This document shows, piece after piece, positions 1 through 9,834 of a DNA stretch of 31,812 nt (position 1 is its first letter; the number at the start of each line of letters is the position of its first letter). The stretch is from Rhizophagus sp. LPA8_4_AMF. Its lineage: Eukaryota > Glomeromycota > Glomeromycetes > Glomerales > Glomeraceae. The DNA lies in the NCBI GenBank assembly GCA_021464525.1, contig JADRCO010000522.1, positions 1 to 31,812 of the forward strand, in the 5' to 3' direction. The notes under the pieces were generated by a model, which did not search any database, had not been told where the DNA came from, and was given only the letters and a program-made list of their open reading frames with translations. A program made the translations under genes and the position numbers.

Positions 1-6
1 TTATAT

Positions 7-8
<2 letters not shown>

Positions 9-75
<67 letters not shown>
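9..75. repeat. poly-T tract
   Basis: An uninterrupted run of about 67 T residues at the left edge. It could be the A-tail of a retroposed sequence inserted in minus orientation, or simple homopolymer expansion or assembly noise. Nothing recognisable lies directly beside it. Confidence 0.9.
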
Positions 76-217
76 CTGGTTGTTATTTTTAATTTTTCTT
101 AATTTATAATTAATATATTCATGAATATGATACTGTAGGCAGCTTCAAAAGGCTGATACTGTATGTCCTTGAGACCTGAAATTCCTTATAATCAGTTATA
201 CATCGTGACCCTCTTTT

Positions 218-301
218 ATGGCAACTATATCTAATAAGTTATCATTTGACGGTAGAGGTTTACTTCCTACATCAGGAAAAAATAATCAACGTGATTTATA
301 A
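218..301 (+). pseudogene. possible fragment resembling the 3226-2763 small protein
   Basis: A 27-codon reading frame starts with ATG at 218 and stops at 299-301. It contains the residues LLPTSGKNN, which nearly repeat the LLPTSGKNK segment encoded by exon 2 of the small minus-strand gene at 3226-2763. The similarity is only about nine residues and is not supported downstream, so this is at best a degraded paralogue fragment and may be chance. The rest of 76-1600 shows no convincing gene. Confidence 0.2.
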
Positions 302-1081
302 AATTTATACGGCTTTGTAGTTGCAATTATTGGAATAGAACTATGAAATAATCGTAGAACGGTAAGTTTGAATGAATATATTAAAAAGAATATGTTGATA
401 GAAGTGGATTGCTAATTAAAATATTTCTTGATTATATATCTAGTATATTTGATAATTGTACCTTAAAATTGATCAAATGAAACGGATCATGTTATTTTAA
501 AATTTTTTCAAATTATTACTATTCGTCTCATCTAAGGATAATCCATCATCTGATCCGTCAGATCGGATCTATTTGATTTACTTGATGGGCAAGCCCGTTC
601 CTGCTAACGAATAGGTTGGATGAGGAGTGAGAGCAAGATGTTGACTGTATCTTTTTAGTTCAAATAATAAGTAAGATGTTTATTTTATTATTCGAAAAAA
701 TTTTCTTTTCTTTAAAAAATTATTTAAATATTATTATTTTTTTTTTTTATAATATTCTATTATTTATACATATAATTATTCCTATAATTACATTCGCGCT
801 ACTTCATCCTTTTTGAATAGATTTCTCGACTTTTATGTGGAAAAATGCTTTGAACTAATGTACTAAAAGATTTAATAAGAGATTGTAAATAAGTTTAAAG
901 ATAGAATCTTTCGTAGATTTAATGATCAATAGGTATAATAAGGTATAATAGGTAATTAATTCAAAATGAAAAAAAAATTTTGATTTTGAATGTGAAATTT
1001 TACGCTTCAATTAGGAATAAAAGTATTAAATTAGTCAAATGGTTAATGATTTTGTAATTTATTAATTTAATTTATCAACAT

Positions 1082-1173
1082 TAAAGGAAAGAATGTGTTT
1101 TACGTGAATTTGATGTTCAAGCAGTGGTAGAGATATTTAGAATAACCGGAGAAGCCTTAGGTGGTGATGTATA
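1082..1173 (+). pseudogene. short coding-like fragment, unidentified
   Basis: After a TAA at about 1082 the plus strand reads open for roughly 27 codons and encodes a normal-looking mixed sequence including VVEIFRITGEALGGDV before a TAA. Residue composition and the local CpG content look more like coding sequence than the flanking AT-rich DNA. No start codon or convincing splice site is attached and I do not recognise a family. It may be an exon remnant or chance. Confidence 0.2.
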
Positions 1174-1606
1174 AGGTTGTTAGATGATGCATCATGAGCA
1201 AAAATTCCTGTATTATAATAAAAGGGCGTGATAGCTTGGATTTAAATACGAAATATTATTGCTTAGTTCATATAGAATATTCATTTAATTTAATGTTCAT
1301 TATATGTGATGTTAGAAAACTAAGTAACGTTCCTAAAGTATCATAAATACGCGGTAAGGGATAGGTGTCAGCTTTTGTCAGATCAATACGAATACGTTGG
1401 ATCATTCCTTTTATTTCTACAATAAAGGAATAATCGTATATACAAATAATATTGCATCACCAAACTTAATTTTAATAAAATATTTTGTATATTTTATTCA
1501 CGTGAAGGAATTTTTTGAATATTTAAAATGATAGTTGAAGAATTCATGAATCATGACTTTTAAAGATTTTTAAAAATATTGTCTATAATCTTCATAGTTA
1601 TAAATC

Positions 1607-1771
1607 CAGACCTCTATATATTCACCTAATTGGTTCAGTAAAAAACAGTGATTATATAGAGTTGTGACTATATAGGAGTTAATTTATTAATAAAAATAAT
1701 ATGTAGGTTAAGCAAAAATAGGTGTTTATAAGGAGGTATTCTTATATAGAGGGTGATTATATGGAAGTCTG
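1607..1771. mobile_element. inverted-repeat element, pogo/Tigger-like MITE candidate
   Basis: The left end reads CAGACCTCTATATATTCACC and the reverse complement of the right end reads CAGACTTCCATATAATCACC; the ends match at most positions over about 20 bp. Internal copies of a CTCTATATAATCAC-like motif occur in both orientations (about 1648-1683), as in the subterminal repeats of pogo-type elements. Length is 165 bp with no coding capacity. No clean TA target duplication is visible at the boundaries, so the class assignment is tentative and the edges may be off by a few bases. Confidence 0.45.
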
Positions 1772-2762
1772 ACTGTATTACTATACTTGATTATTCTTCA
1801 TAATTAAACGAAAGTATCTCGAATAAAAAAAAAGATTGCGTTTTATCGTTCAGACTATATTATTATTTTCCAAGAAAATACCATCATAAAACTTCAACCA
1901 TCAGCAATAATTTTTTAAACTTCGATTTGCTTATTTCTTATAACTCTTTACGGTAATGTAATATAGAACATGTTTAGAACTACTATAAAGCCTTATTTTA
2001 GACAATTGCACAAAATTACACTAATGCATGCAGATTGATTATCTGGCCAACGCCATTTTTTTTCTGTCAAGATTTATATGAAGACAATATAAATTTGTAA
2101 ATGAAACTGGTAGTATGTAATATATATATATTCAAATATAACAATTGCACTAATGCATAATAATGCTGCAGGTTGGCGATTTATCAAATGTATCATATCA
2201 TCATCAATAAGCTTATTATTAAAAAAAATTCTAATCCCATTTTTTTTCTATTATTTTTAAGTTGAACTCAATATAAACTTGTAATGAAACCGCCCTACAC
2301 GGAAATCATGTGGCTCTATGTTTCTATGTTGTAATGTAGGACAACGGAGTATAATTTATTTAATGTATAGTAAGTTCTACAATTAGCGATAAGTAGCGTA
2401 ACCTAAAGCAGTTAGCAGATTTTTTTAATAATAACGATATCTAACAACTTATAACAATAAGTAAATAAACAAACTTAAACCATATCTGGCAGTTAATTAT
2501 TGTTAAAAAAAAGGGTACGAAAATTGGCGGAATATGCAACCGAAAATATATCATGTAGTAGTATAAGAAGAAAGCTTAAGATAGAGAAAGGATATTGATA
2601 AGGGCCTCACAGTTGTATCTAATATTAATAAAGCGTTAAGTTGTGAATTATTTTTTAACGTTAATAAAATGAAATTGCAAATCAAATTTTTCAAATTATT
2701 TTCTGCGTATAGGTGATGTTATTACGGTAAAATATTTTTGATACATGGAAGTATTGTCTATA

Positions 2763-3226
2763 TTAAAAAACATTATAAATTTCATTAACATCGAAGGTAT
2801 TTTCCTTCTCAGCTACCACAACGTACACTTTTCCAAATGAATCTGTATTCTCTTGGTGATACGCTCTTTTTAGAGCTGACGTAATATTGTTAATTATTTG
2901 GTGATTGTCGAAGCGAAAAATGGAATATAACTTATTTTTGCCACTAGTGGGCAAAAGGAAACAGTTTCTAAAGTTACGAATGACTAATCAAGAAAAGTTA
3001 TATAAATATATACAAAAAAAAAAAAATTAGAGATCCGATAAAGCTAGAGTTATTCTTATAATCATTTATACATACTAGTTATAACCGTAAATTTCTGAAT
3101 ACTCCTTTGCCGAAGGTTTTTCTTATCCCATTCAACAATGAGTAATGGTGAACCTCTAAATTTTGAAGCCCACTCAAAAATAATATTTTTTGTGTCCGTA
3201 TTGAAATTTATTAGTTTGTCTGCCAT
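2763..3226 (-). CDS. two-exon small protein of unknown function (123 aa)
   Basis: Exon 1 runs 3226-3076, beginning with the ATG of MADKLINFNTDTKN. A GTATGT donor at 3075 and a TTCTTGATTAG acceptor ending at 2984 define a 92-bp intron. Exon 2 runs 2983-2763 and ends ...VNEIYNVF-stop. The join is phase 1 and keeps one frame across both exons. The product is soluble-looking, with a Trp-containing N-terminal half (IIFEWASKFRG, LLIVEWDKKNLRQRS) and a C-terminal half with GKVYVVVAEKE; no signal peptide or membrane segment is seen. I do not recognise the family. The ATG-first exon, canonical splice signals and exact frame match argue for a real gene or a recently intact one. Expression is untested. 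Confidence 0.55.
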
Positions 3227-3296
3227 GTTCTGATCGTTAAGTTAAAAGATGTAATTATTGGTATAATTGAGAGATCAATTTGGTAAATTTGGTAAA

Positions 3297-3332
3297 AAAA
3301 AAAAAAAAAAAAAAAATTTTTTTTTTCAAATT
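3297..3332. repeat. poly-A / poly-T simple sequence
   Basis: About 23 A residues are followed directly by a run of T, giving a short perfect A/T palindrome upstream of the small minus-strand gene. It could be a nucleosome-depleted promoter tract or simple repeat expansion. Confidence 0.7.
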
Positions 3333-3410
3333 TTAAAATTTAACCCTTATTTTTATAATAAAACTTTTTTGCCGGTTGGTCCTTTTTTCCAACACTCTTC
3401 CCATATGTGT

Positions 3411-3495
3411 ACACATGATCCCTTAAATTTTTAACAACTAGCGATTAGAGATCACACATGATCCCTTAAATTTTTAACAATTAACGATTAGAGAT
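3411..3495. repeat. 43-bp tandem duplication, two copies
   Basis: The unit beginning ACACATGATCCCTTAAATTT occurs at 3411 and again at 3454. The copies differ at a few positions, mostly transitions (AACTAGCG versus AATTAACG). The duplication is local and non-coding. No other copy was noticed in the window. The stretch 3500-4800 otherwise holds no supportable gene; a 67-codon hydrophobic plus-strand frame at 4280-4483 is the only long open stretch and has no supporting evidence. Confidence 0.85.
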
Positions 3496-4660
3496 GTAAC
3501 CTTCCATGCATTATTGTTTACAGAAATGATGGTGAACTCATTTAACAGTCATTTAATACGTTCATTTTTCAATAACCGCATTAATTTATTGGAGTATTTA
3601 ATGACATTGATTGTCCTTTTTTTTAGTTAATTTTTGTTTGATACCAATTACCAAAGAATTTGTTTTTTGAGTTGTTTAAAATTATGCGACTAGTTTTTAC
3701 GTAATACGCAAAAGTTAGTCGTTAAAAATGCATAAAAGCCACAAATTTTTATATTAAATGCACAAATATTTAGAGATTTTGAAATTAAAGAATTTTTTTC
3801 ATGTATTTATAAAAAAATTTTACAGGCCCTTGATGTGGAGGTACTGTATCACCACGTCCAAATTAAATGTGTAACCTTATGATTTTAACTTATGTGATAT
3901 CTTTATGTTATCACCGTGGCTGAACCAAATACTGCATAATAAGAATAATTACGTGATTGATTAACCAGATTTTCCTAATAAGGTTGTTGATTAAGGAATT
4001 CTTGAAAAGTCGAGCAAGTATCACACGATAATTACAATACAAGCATGTTGCCGATTATCAGATAACTAAACGCCTCAGCCGCCTCAGCTATGCATTTTAC
4101 TGTAACCATAATTGGCATGTTTTGAAAGGTACACAAATTTTCTTTTTTTATAACGCGTTTAACCCAATATAAATTTTTTTTTTTTTTAAAGAACTGAAAT
4201 ATTGTAAGATTTCCTTCAGATTTCTTTAAAGAAATATATAATTATTTAGGAAAATTTCCGGTTTCACAACTATCTGAAAATGGGTTTCTTTAGCTTTCTT
4301 TACATCAAGAATGAATACCAACTAAGTTTAACTTCAAACTGGGAATTCACAGTTTGTCGATCTTTATATACGATACTAATTTTGCTATATTTGACATTTG
4401 ATCAGAATTATTCTTTGTATAGTGTCTCTCCACATGAGGTACTATTACTCAAATTAGCTCGATTTCTTCGAATTTTCAACTAAAAGTAGGTGAAATTAAT
4501 TTTCGCTCAGAAAAAAAAATTTTTTATTTTTTTCTAATTCTAAACCAACCCAAAGTTGATTGGATAATTATTAATAATTGTTTTAATTAGCCTTATAGCG
4601 TATCAATTTTTATTCTTTGCGAAGTTTTCTTATTAGACTTTAGTCTTTCTTCTGACGGAT

Positions 4661-4685
4661 TAATAAATAAATAAATAAATAAATT
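4661..4685. repeat. (TAAA)n microsatellite
   Basis: About six perfect TAAA units lie downstream of the 3' end of kinase 1. A simple sequence repeat of this kind would be expected to vary in length between isolates. Confidence 0.8.
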
Positions 4686-4800
4686 ATAAATATGAAAATA
4701 TATAGTTTCGTGACGGCCATTTATAAAATCTATAAAAATTATGAAATTATGTTGAAATCTTACAGTCTTCTATTTTTTTTTAAAAAAAATTAAATATTTA

Positions 4801-6277
4801 TTAGTAAGTAATAAAATTATAAATAATTAAATTAAATATTGTAGTTTTATTGTTACCTAAACTTTTAGTAATTTCATTTATCTCAATTATTCTACTTGTG
4901 TAACAGAATAATGGATGATTTTGAGTTTTAGTAAGGTTATTTTCTGTAAAAAAAAAATAGTTTATTAGTGAATTAAAAACATACTATTCTTGAATAAGTT
5001 TTAATATTTTACCTGATATGGGTTCGGTTGGAATGCTTCCATACCAATCATTAAAATTTCTAAATAGTTCATTAGCTGTTGGTCTTTTACTAAAATCAGG
5101 ATCCCAACATTTTTTCATTAATTCTAGATATTTTTTCTCTAAGTCTTCAAAAGTCTTTTGTTTCTTTATATCATCAAAAATATTTGGAACTTCCACAAGT
5201 TCTGGTCTTAATCCTCGACAAATTTTTAAGGCAAGTTCAAGGTCATGAGGCATATCATTAAAGGCAGGGATTCCAGAAGTCATTTCCCACATAATAATAC
5301 CAAAAGAATATATATCAGCATTTTTGGTATATGGTTTACCACGTAATACTTCAGGAGCAATATAGGGAAGTACTCCATAAATTTCATTTGGCTTAGTAGG
5401 TTTATCAACAGGTTTGCTTAATCCAAAATCACTTATATAAGCAACTAAGTTATTTGACAAAAGTAAATTACCACTATGGAGATCGCCATGAACCAAATCA
5501 CAATTATGTAATTTTGAAAGTGATTGTGCTATATAGTATAAATTATAATATTTATCAATTGGGTTGCATTTTTTTACCATTAAATTAGATTTTAAACTAC
5601 CAAGTTCCATATGTTCCATTACAATCATATAATTTAATGTTTCTGGATCTTGAGTAATTCCATATAATTTAATCGAAAGAAGTTCATATTTTTCTGCTGA
5701 GTATATAAAATTCATATAATTTCTCCACTAAATTAACAAGAAAATAAATATGTTAATTTATACAATATTATTAATAAATAACTTAATCTATAGAGGGATT
5801 ATTTACCTCATTTAAAAAATCATCATTAATATTTGAGGAATTATTTAAGCTTTTTAATACAATATTATATCCATGTTTTTCATTTTCATTAAGAGGTGAC
5901 TTAATTTTATCTTTTTTCGCATCTTCGTAATCTTCATCCTTAATTTCACTATAATATCTCTTCCATTGCTGATTTTCTTTATCCCATTTATTGATAAATC
6001 CATCTAACAAAATGGCCTTATAAATTATACTAAATCCACCTTCAGCAAGATATTGTATATTCCTTAAACGATTATATGGAATCCATTCTATTACTTCCAA
6101 ATGGTTTCTTGCTTTTGATTGAGCATCTTGTATAAACTTATCTACAAATTTATTTCCACTAGTCCATTTACTGAAATCTTGTCGAAGCCGCTTAGAATTG
6201 CAACTTCGACACCATTTAACCCCAGTTTCAGGTTGATTACAATCAGAACATAAGATGATTTCATTTAATTCACTCAT
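4801..6277 (-). CDS. TKL-type protein kinase with N-terminal CxxC-CxxC motif (kinase 1, 442 aa, three exons)
   Basis: Predicted serine/threonine (TKL-like) kinase. Exons: 6277-5807, 5727-5013, 4943-4801; introns of 79 and 69 bp have GT-AG ends (GTAAAT...TTTAG; GTAAAA...TTTACAG). The product has Cys10, Cys13, Cys23 and Cys26 (probable zinc knuckle), a WTSGN-DKFIQDAQ linker at about 38-53, a glycine loop at 79-88 (EGGFSIIYKA, last loop Gly replaced by Ser), Lys142 in VLK, Glu157 probably of helix C, the catalytic loop HGDLHSGN (Asp239, Arg of HRD replaced by Gly), DFG at 257-259 and APE at 281-283. Exon 3 encodes HPLFCYTSR, the family's C-terminal signature. A short 19-codon tail follows to TAA at 4803-4801; a GTAACA motif just before it could instead be another donor, so the exact C-terminus is uncertain. 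A pyrimidine tract and CAG sit directly before the ATG, so a 5' UTR intron is possible. Confidence 0.88.
4944..5012 (-). other. intron 2 of kinase 1
   Basis: 69-bp phase-1 intron with donor GTAAAA and acceptor TTTACAG behind a T-rich tract. Reading through it would end the protein after ISGKILKLIQE. Removing it adds the HPLFCYTSR tail shared with the other two kinases, which is the main reason to believe it. Confidence 0.75.
5728..5806 (-). other. intron 1 of kinase 1
   Basis: 79-bp phase-0 intron, donor GTAAAT directly after the GAG codon of the presumed helix-C glutamate, acceptor TTTAG. Splicing joins NE to WRNYMNF. Kinase 2 has an intron at the same protein position and phase, supporting common ancestry. 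Confidence 0.85.
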
Positions 6278-6513
6278 GTTCTGAGAAAGAAAGAAAGAGA
6301 ATCATTTTAAATGCAACATTCAGCCAATTCCATAAATGTAATTCATTATAAAATGAAAATTATAATCAGTAACGATCTGCGATAGTTGAAATTTCTAGCT
6401 CAACAATAAATGTCCAGAAAATATGTATATTGTAAATATAGGAATATTAAAATAACAGGAACTTTGCTGGACTTGAGTTAGAGCAAATCAACTCGAATAG
6501 TAATAATTTTATT

Positions 6514-6653
6514 CCGAGCTAATTCGAATCTCGACTCGAGAGTTTTCTTAACTTATAAAGGGCGGGGCAAAAAATTTTTTAATCAGCATAGTGCTGATCA
6601 GAATTTACAGTGCTTTAAATCACGAGATCAATATTCGAATCGAATAATCTCGG
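6514..6653. mobile_element. imperfect inverted-repeat element candidate
   Basis: CCGAGCTAATTCGAATCTCG at the left is echoed, inverted, by a right end ending TTCGAATCGAATAATCTCGG. The arms align only with gaps, and no target duplication is obvious. The interior includes a GC-richer GGGCGGGGC patch and a GTGCTGATCAG-type palindrome. It could be an old MITE or an unrelated CG-containing repeat. No coding sequence is seen in it. Confidence 0.3.
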
Positions 6654-6671
6654 AAATAAAAAAAAATCACT

Positions 6672-6698
6672 ACCACTATAACCACTATAACCACTATA
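6672..6698. repeat. 9-bp tandem repeat (ACCACTATA x3)
   Basis: Three perfect head-to-tail copies of ACCACTATA. It is a minor minisatellite in non-coding DNA between kinase 1 and the MITE region. Confidence 0.85.
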
Positions 6699-7097
6699 AC
6701 CCTTCCAATACTTTGCGACAAAATACTCCTAAAATAGAAAAAAAGTCAATTTATTTGAAATAAAAAAAAAGACACTACTATTATAAACTACAAAATTTCA
6801 TAACGAGAAATTCTCCCAAATATCATAGTAAATTGGATTATTAATAAATAAGAAATAGAAAATTACCATGGCCAAACAGGAATATTCAAAAAAAAAAAAA
6901 AAATGAAACAAAAATGAGAGAGAAAAACTAAATACCATTTTTATTTAAAATGAATATATACAACTACATACCTAAATCGGGTTAAATACTATAACAATTG
7001 ATGATGCTAATAATATACTAGGAAACGGAAACCGTTGTAAGTCTGGAGCGAAAAAAAGATAACCCGATTTAATCACGTGATAAAGAAATTCACATGA

Positions 7098-7503
7098 TCG
7101 TTCTTGTGTCCTTCGCTCCGGATAATTACAAATAAGCAACCTAATATTGCGTTCACGTTAATGTTTGAGTTAGGGATTGGAATCGAAAATCGAATTTTTT
7201 CAATAATTTTTTTTATAGAAGACTAGCCTGACTTCGAGTCAGTTTCTAATTTTAACCAAAATGATCAGTGCTTGGCCGGCATTGGAAAATGCTTTGGAAT
7301 CAGATCGACTTATATGTAAAAAATTTTTTGAGAATCGATTCTCGAAATCGATTTTACTATGTTTTGTCGATTTTCGATTAATCGATTCTAATCCCTAGTT
7401 TGAGTTCCAAGAATCCACTGCCGTTCCATTTAAACAGGAGGAAAGCTTTCAAATTAACACCTTTTATGGCATCCTGCGTTGGAAGTATCTTTTTAATGGA
7501 TAA
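7098..7503 (+). pseudogene. coding fragment interrupted by a hAT-type MITE
   Basis: Before the MITE the plus strand is open from 7098 and reads toward ...QPNIAFTLMFEF; after it the frame resumes and ends ...FYGILRWKYLFNG-TAA at 7501-7503. If the element and one copy of its 8-bp duplication are removed, the two parts join into one open frame of about 57 codons with no stop. The composition looks coding rather than random. I do not recognise the protein with certainty; it may be part of a transposon-encoded protein. No complete gene can be assigned, and the fragment has neither a firm start nor known upstream exons. Confidence 0.5.
7171..7397. mobile_element. hAT-type MITE with 8-bp target-site duplication
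   Basis: The 227-bp element begins TAGGGATTGGAATCGA; the reverse complement of its right end begins TAGGGATTAGAATCGA. It is flanked on both sides by the exact 8-mer GTTTGAGT (7163-7170 and 7398-7405). Inverted ends of the TAGGG type together with 8-bp duplications are the hallmark of hAT elements. It has no transposase, so it would depend on an autonomous partner. The inner part contains further ATCGATT-rich palindromes able to fold into a hairpin. It sits inside a coding-like frame (7098-7503), which independently supports the boundaries. Confidence 0.85.
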
Positions 7504-7894
7504 AAAAAATCAACTATTAACGATCATTTTCAATTTACTTACAACCTATAACCTACTTATTATCGCGATCCAATGTTTCTTCTTGAATATAATCCTTGAT
7601 AGAATCTCTTAAAACCTTACATCTTACTAATCATTTCTTTGAATTTTCTTTATCGGCGTAATTAAAATAATATAAATTTATTGGAACACCATTCCTTTGG
7701 ACCCTAATAACTGAACTGACATATATAACTGCTGTTTAATAATTTCTTATTTTTTTCCGGAGCGCGTTAAACCAAATATTTGGGTAATTTTAATGTTCTC
7801 AACGTCTAATGGAATGATGAAAAATAAAGATTCAAAATATTATCGACAATATAAGGAATAAAAATGCAAGAGGATTTAACGGAATAATAATCAC

Positions 7895-7998
7895 CTAGAA
7901 TTCTTAGATCTCGCCCAGGAGTTAATTACGCTAATAAAATTTTGAAAGAGAATACCTTGATTGTAAAAACACTTGATCTTAAAAAATTGGGTGTGTAA
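7895..7998 (+). pseudogene. short coding-like fragment, unidentified
   Basis: The plus strand reads open for about 33 codons and encodes residues such as RPGVNYANKILKENTLIVK before a TAA at 7996-7998. Part of it (20 bp, 7957-7976) recurs exactly at 15626-15645, where the same frame again encodes LIVKTLD. That argues for a dispersed repeat-borne coding sequence. It could belong to the same disrupted gene as 7098-7503, but nothing proves it. Confidence 0.35.
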
Positions 7999-8159
7999 AA
8001 ATAATTTTACCATCATAAATAATTACCTGGAGTCATTCAGAATAAGAATAAACTTAGGAAATCATCACGCTTTCCATCTTTATAGTTATTTAAATAGCAA
8101 ACCCACTTACTTTCTATTAGATTAATTGGAAGCCAATTTTAAATGAATATAATTGACGA

Positions 8160-8343
8160 TTAAAAAAATTTATCATTATGAATTCCTTTTGTGGAATTTG
8201 CTCGCTTAAGTTGAAATGGAAAAATTTCCTGAAAAAGAAAAAAAATGCATTAAAAAACACTGTAAAAAAAATAAAAAACTTACCATATGATATTTTCGAT
8301 TGTTTACGTAGCGAACAAAGCTAGCACGACTATGAGACGACAT
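8160..8343 (-). CDS. possible two-exon microprotein (42 aa)
   Basis: An ATG at 8343 opens a 20-codon exon (8343-8284, MSSHSRASFVRYVNNRKYHM) that ends exactly at a consensus GTAAGT donor. A strong TTTTTTTTCTTTTTCAG acceptor leads to exon 2 (8228-8160), which stays in frame through EIFPFQLKRANSTKG to a TAA. The 55-bp intron is short but of a usable size for these fungi. The product is basic and polar, with no signal peptide. No family is recognised. An alternative acceptor at the nearer TTTACAG would give a different tail. It may be the start of a longer gene or a decayed one. Confidence 0.35.
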
Positions 8344-8941
8344 TTTTTGTGTAGTACTACATAAAATGGTTTATTTAGACGTCAGTGGTGATAATTCTAT
8401 ATAGCGATTATAAAAAGCTACTTTAAATCATATTAGAAGTGTGTCTATTACTCATGAGTGCAATAAACTAACTATTTAATTTATTTGGCAGAAAAAGCAC
8501 ATTTTATCATGGAAATATTCTCATTATTATTTATTATTTTTTTTTTAAAAAAAAAGAGAAAGAAAAACAAGAGACGTTGCATTTACGGAATGTACGACAT
8601 CAAAAGTGAGTAATGCAAAACGGGTTGATCTCATGTAACATTTCAAAATATAGCAATATTTGGCCTGCTATACAGATCTGTATATAAATTTATATAAATA
8701 TAGAATGTTGGTGAATATTCGTGCACAAAAAATCCTGATGATGCATGAACTAAAAAAGCAATCATATGAAAGAAAATAAACCAAGACATTTTGCGATTAT
8801 TTTTGTCGATCTCCTTTTTTTGTTTTTATTAAAGATAAATGCTGGCAGAAGATTATTATTTAATGATAGAGATGTAAAATCTATTGGTCAATGGTCATCT
8901 GACATATCATTTTTCTTTTAATTTTTTTTTTCATTCGCTAA

Positions 8942-9180
8942 ATGCCTCGTTTCTGCAACCACAAAAAATTCCATTATGCTGTTAAATGTGAATTACCAGG
9001 TATGTTTCCGCAGTGAAATAAATTACTAATTATTCGTTATTTTATTTAAGACCAATAATATATAAATAATTGATTAAAAAAATTATACATTTTAATTTAG
9101 TTGTCGTGTCATGTCTTCTACTTCAAAAGCTAATGTTGGCGGGTAGCACTTTATTAAGCCTACGCATTTATCTAAGATGA
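8942..9180 (+). CDS. possible two-exon microprotein (45 aa)
   Basis: ATG at 8942 opens MPRFCNHKKFHYAVKCELP, ending in a consensus GTATGT donor at 9000. An acceptor TTTTAATTTAG ending at 9100 joins a phase-1 exon 2 (9101-9180) ending ...LSLRIYLR-TGA. Exon 1 looks coding (two Cys, two His, basic residues); exon 2 is hydrophobic (VVVSCLLLQKLMLAG). The intron is 101 bp. It is divergently oriented to the microprotein at 8343-8160 with about 600 bp between the starts. No family is recognised, and the second exon is less convincing than the first. Confidence 0.3.
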
Positions 9181-9564
9181 AAAGGATTTTTATGAACGTT
9201 ATTCGTTCTACATTCGTTATAATTTATATTTTATAAAAATGTGTTTATGAATTAAATGGTACAAATAATTTAAATTCCAATTCGTACTATCTGCTAAAAT
9301 TGCAAAAAAAAAAAAAAATTGGTATGTGAAATTTTATTTTAATAATTTACGTTATTTAAATTGAGTTTATGGTTTCATTTAACTGATTGTACATGGATTG
9401 ATTATGGATCAATATTTTTTATATTTATTTAGTTCATCACGAAGTTTAATAATACAGTACAAGAATATGTATATTAACGTATTTAATTTAGGAGAGACGT
9501 AACTGGTAAGTTCCAACAGAACCGTACGTTTTATATGCTCCAGATTTTAATCCGAGATAATAAT

Positions 9565-9834
9565 ATGGCGAGAGTTAACAGAAAAGGAGGAAATCCAAAT
9601 TTGATTAATTTTTTTTTATTTAATCATGAACTTGTGCGCAAAGTTAGCTCAATAACCAAAATTACTCAAAAGTTCTGATGCTCTCCATATGATTGATACT
9701 TCAAATATTACTGAGAATTGGTGCAGTACATTGGGCAAAAGCTCGAGCTCATAACTGACCAGGCTATATATGTGATGGTCAAGGAAGGGCTCAGAGGTAT
9801 AAATTATTTTGATCTTTCATATGGCCTATTATAA
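9565..9834 (+). pseudogene. broken coding fragments, possibly B-family DNA polymerase-like
   Basis: A short frame beginning MARVNRKGGNPNL stops near 9678. Further on, a frame from about 9721 reads QKLELITDQAIYVMVKEGLR before stopping near 9834. The second piece resembles the region around the palm motif of B-family DNA polymerases carried by linear plasmids and large self-replicating transposons, where a D-x-x-(M/I)-Y-x-M-(I/V)-E-x-G-(I/L)-RG pattern is common. That is recognition from memory on about 20 residues, so weak. Stops and frame changes show it is not functional as it stands. Confidence 0.25.

Noticed and set aside
4280-4483. 67-codon plus-strand frame with hydrophobic stretch
   Set aside because: No splice, promoter or family evidence; hydrophobic composition is expected by chance from T-rich DNA.
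5018-5248. 76-codon plus-strand open frame inside kinase 1
   Set aside because: Antisense shadow of exon 2 of kinase 1, where all kinase motifs are on the minus strand.
7041-7121. Inverted repeat CTGGAGCGAA / TTCGCTCCGG plus TAAATCGGGTTA / TAACCCGATTTA
   Set aside because: The two short inverted pairs are interleaved rather than nested and no target duplication is visible, so I could not define one element.
7400-7612. 70-codon plus-strand frame
   Set aside because: It begins with TTG inside the MITE target duplication; the meaningful frame there is the one that joins across the element and stops at 7503.
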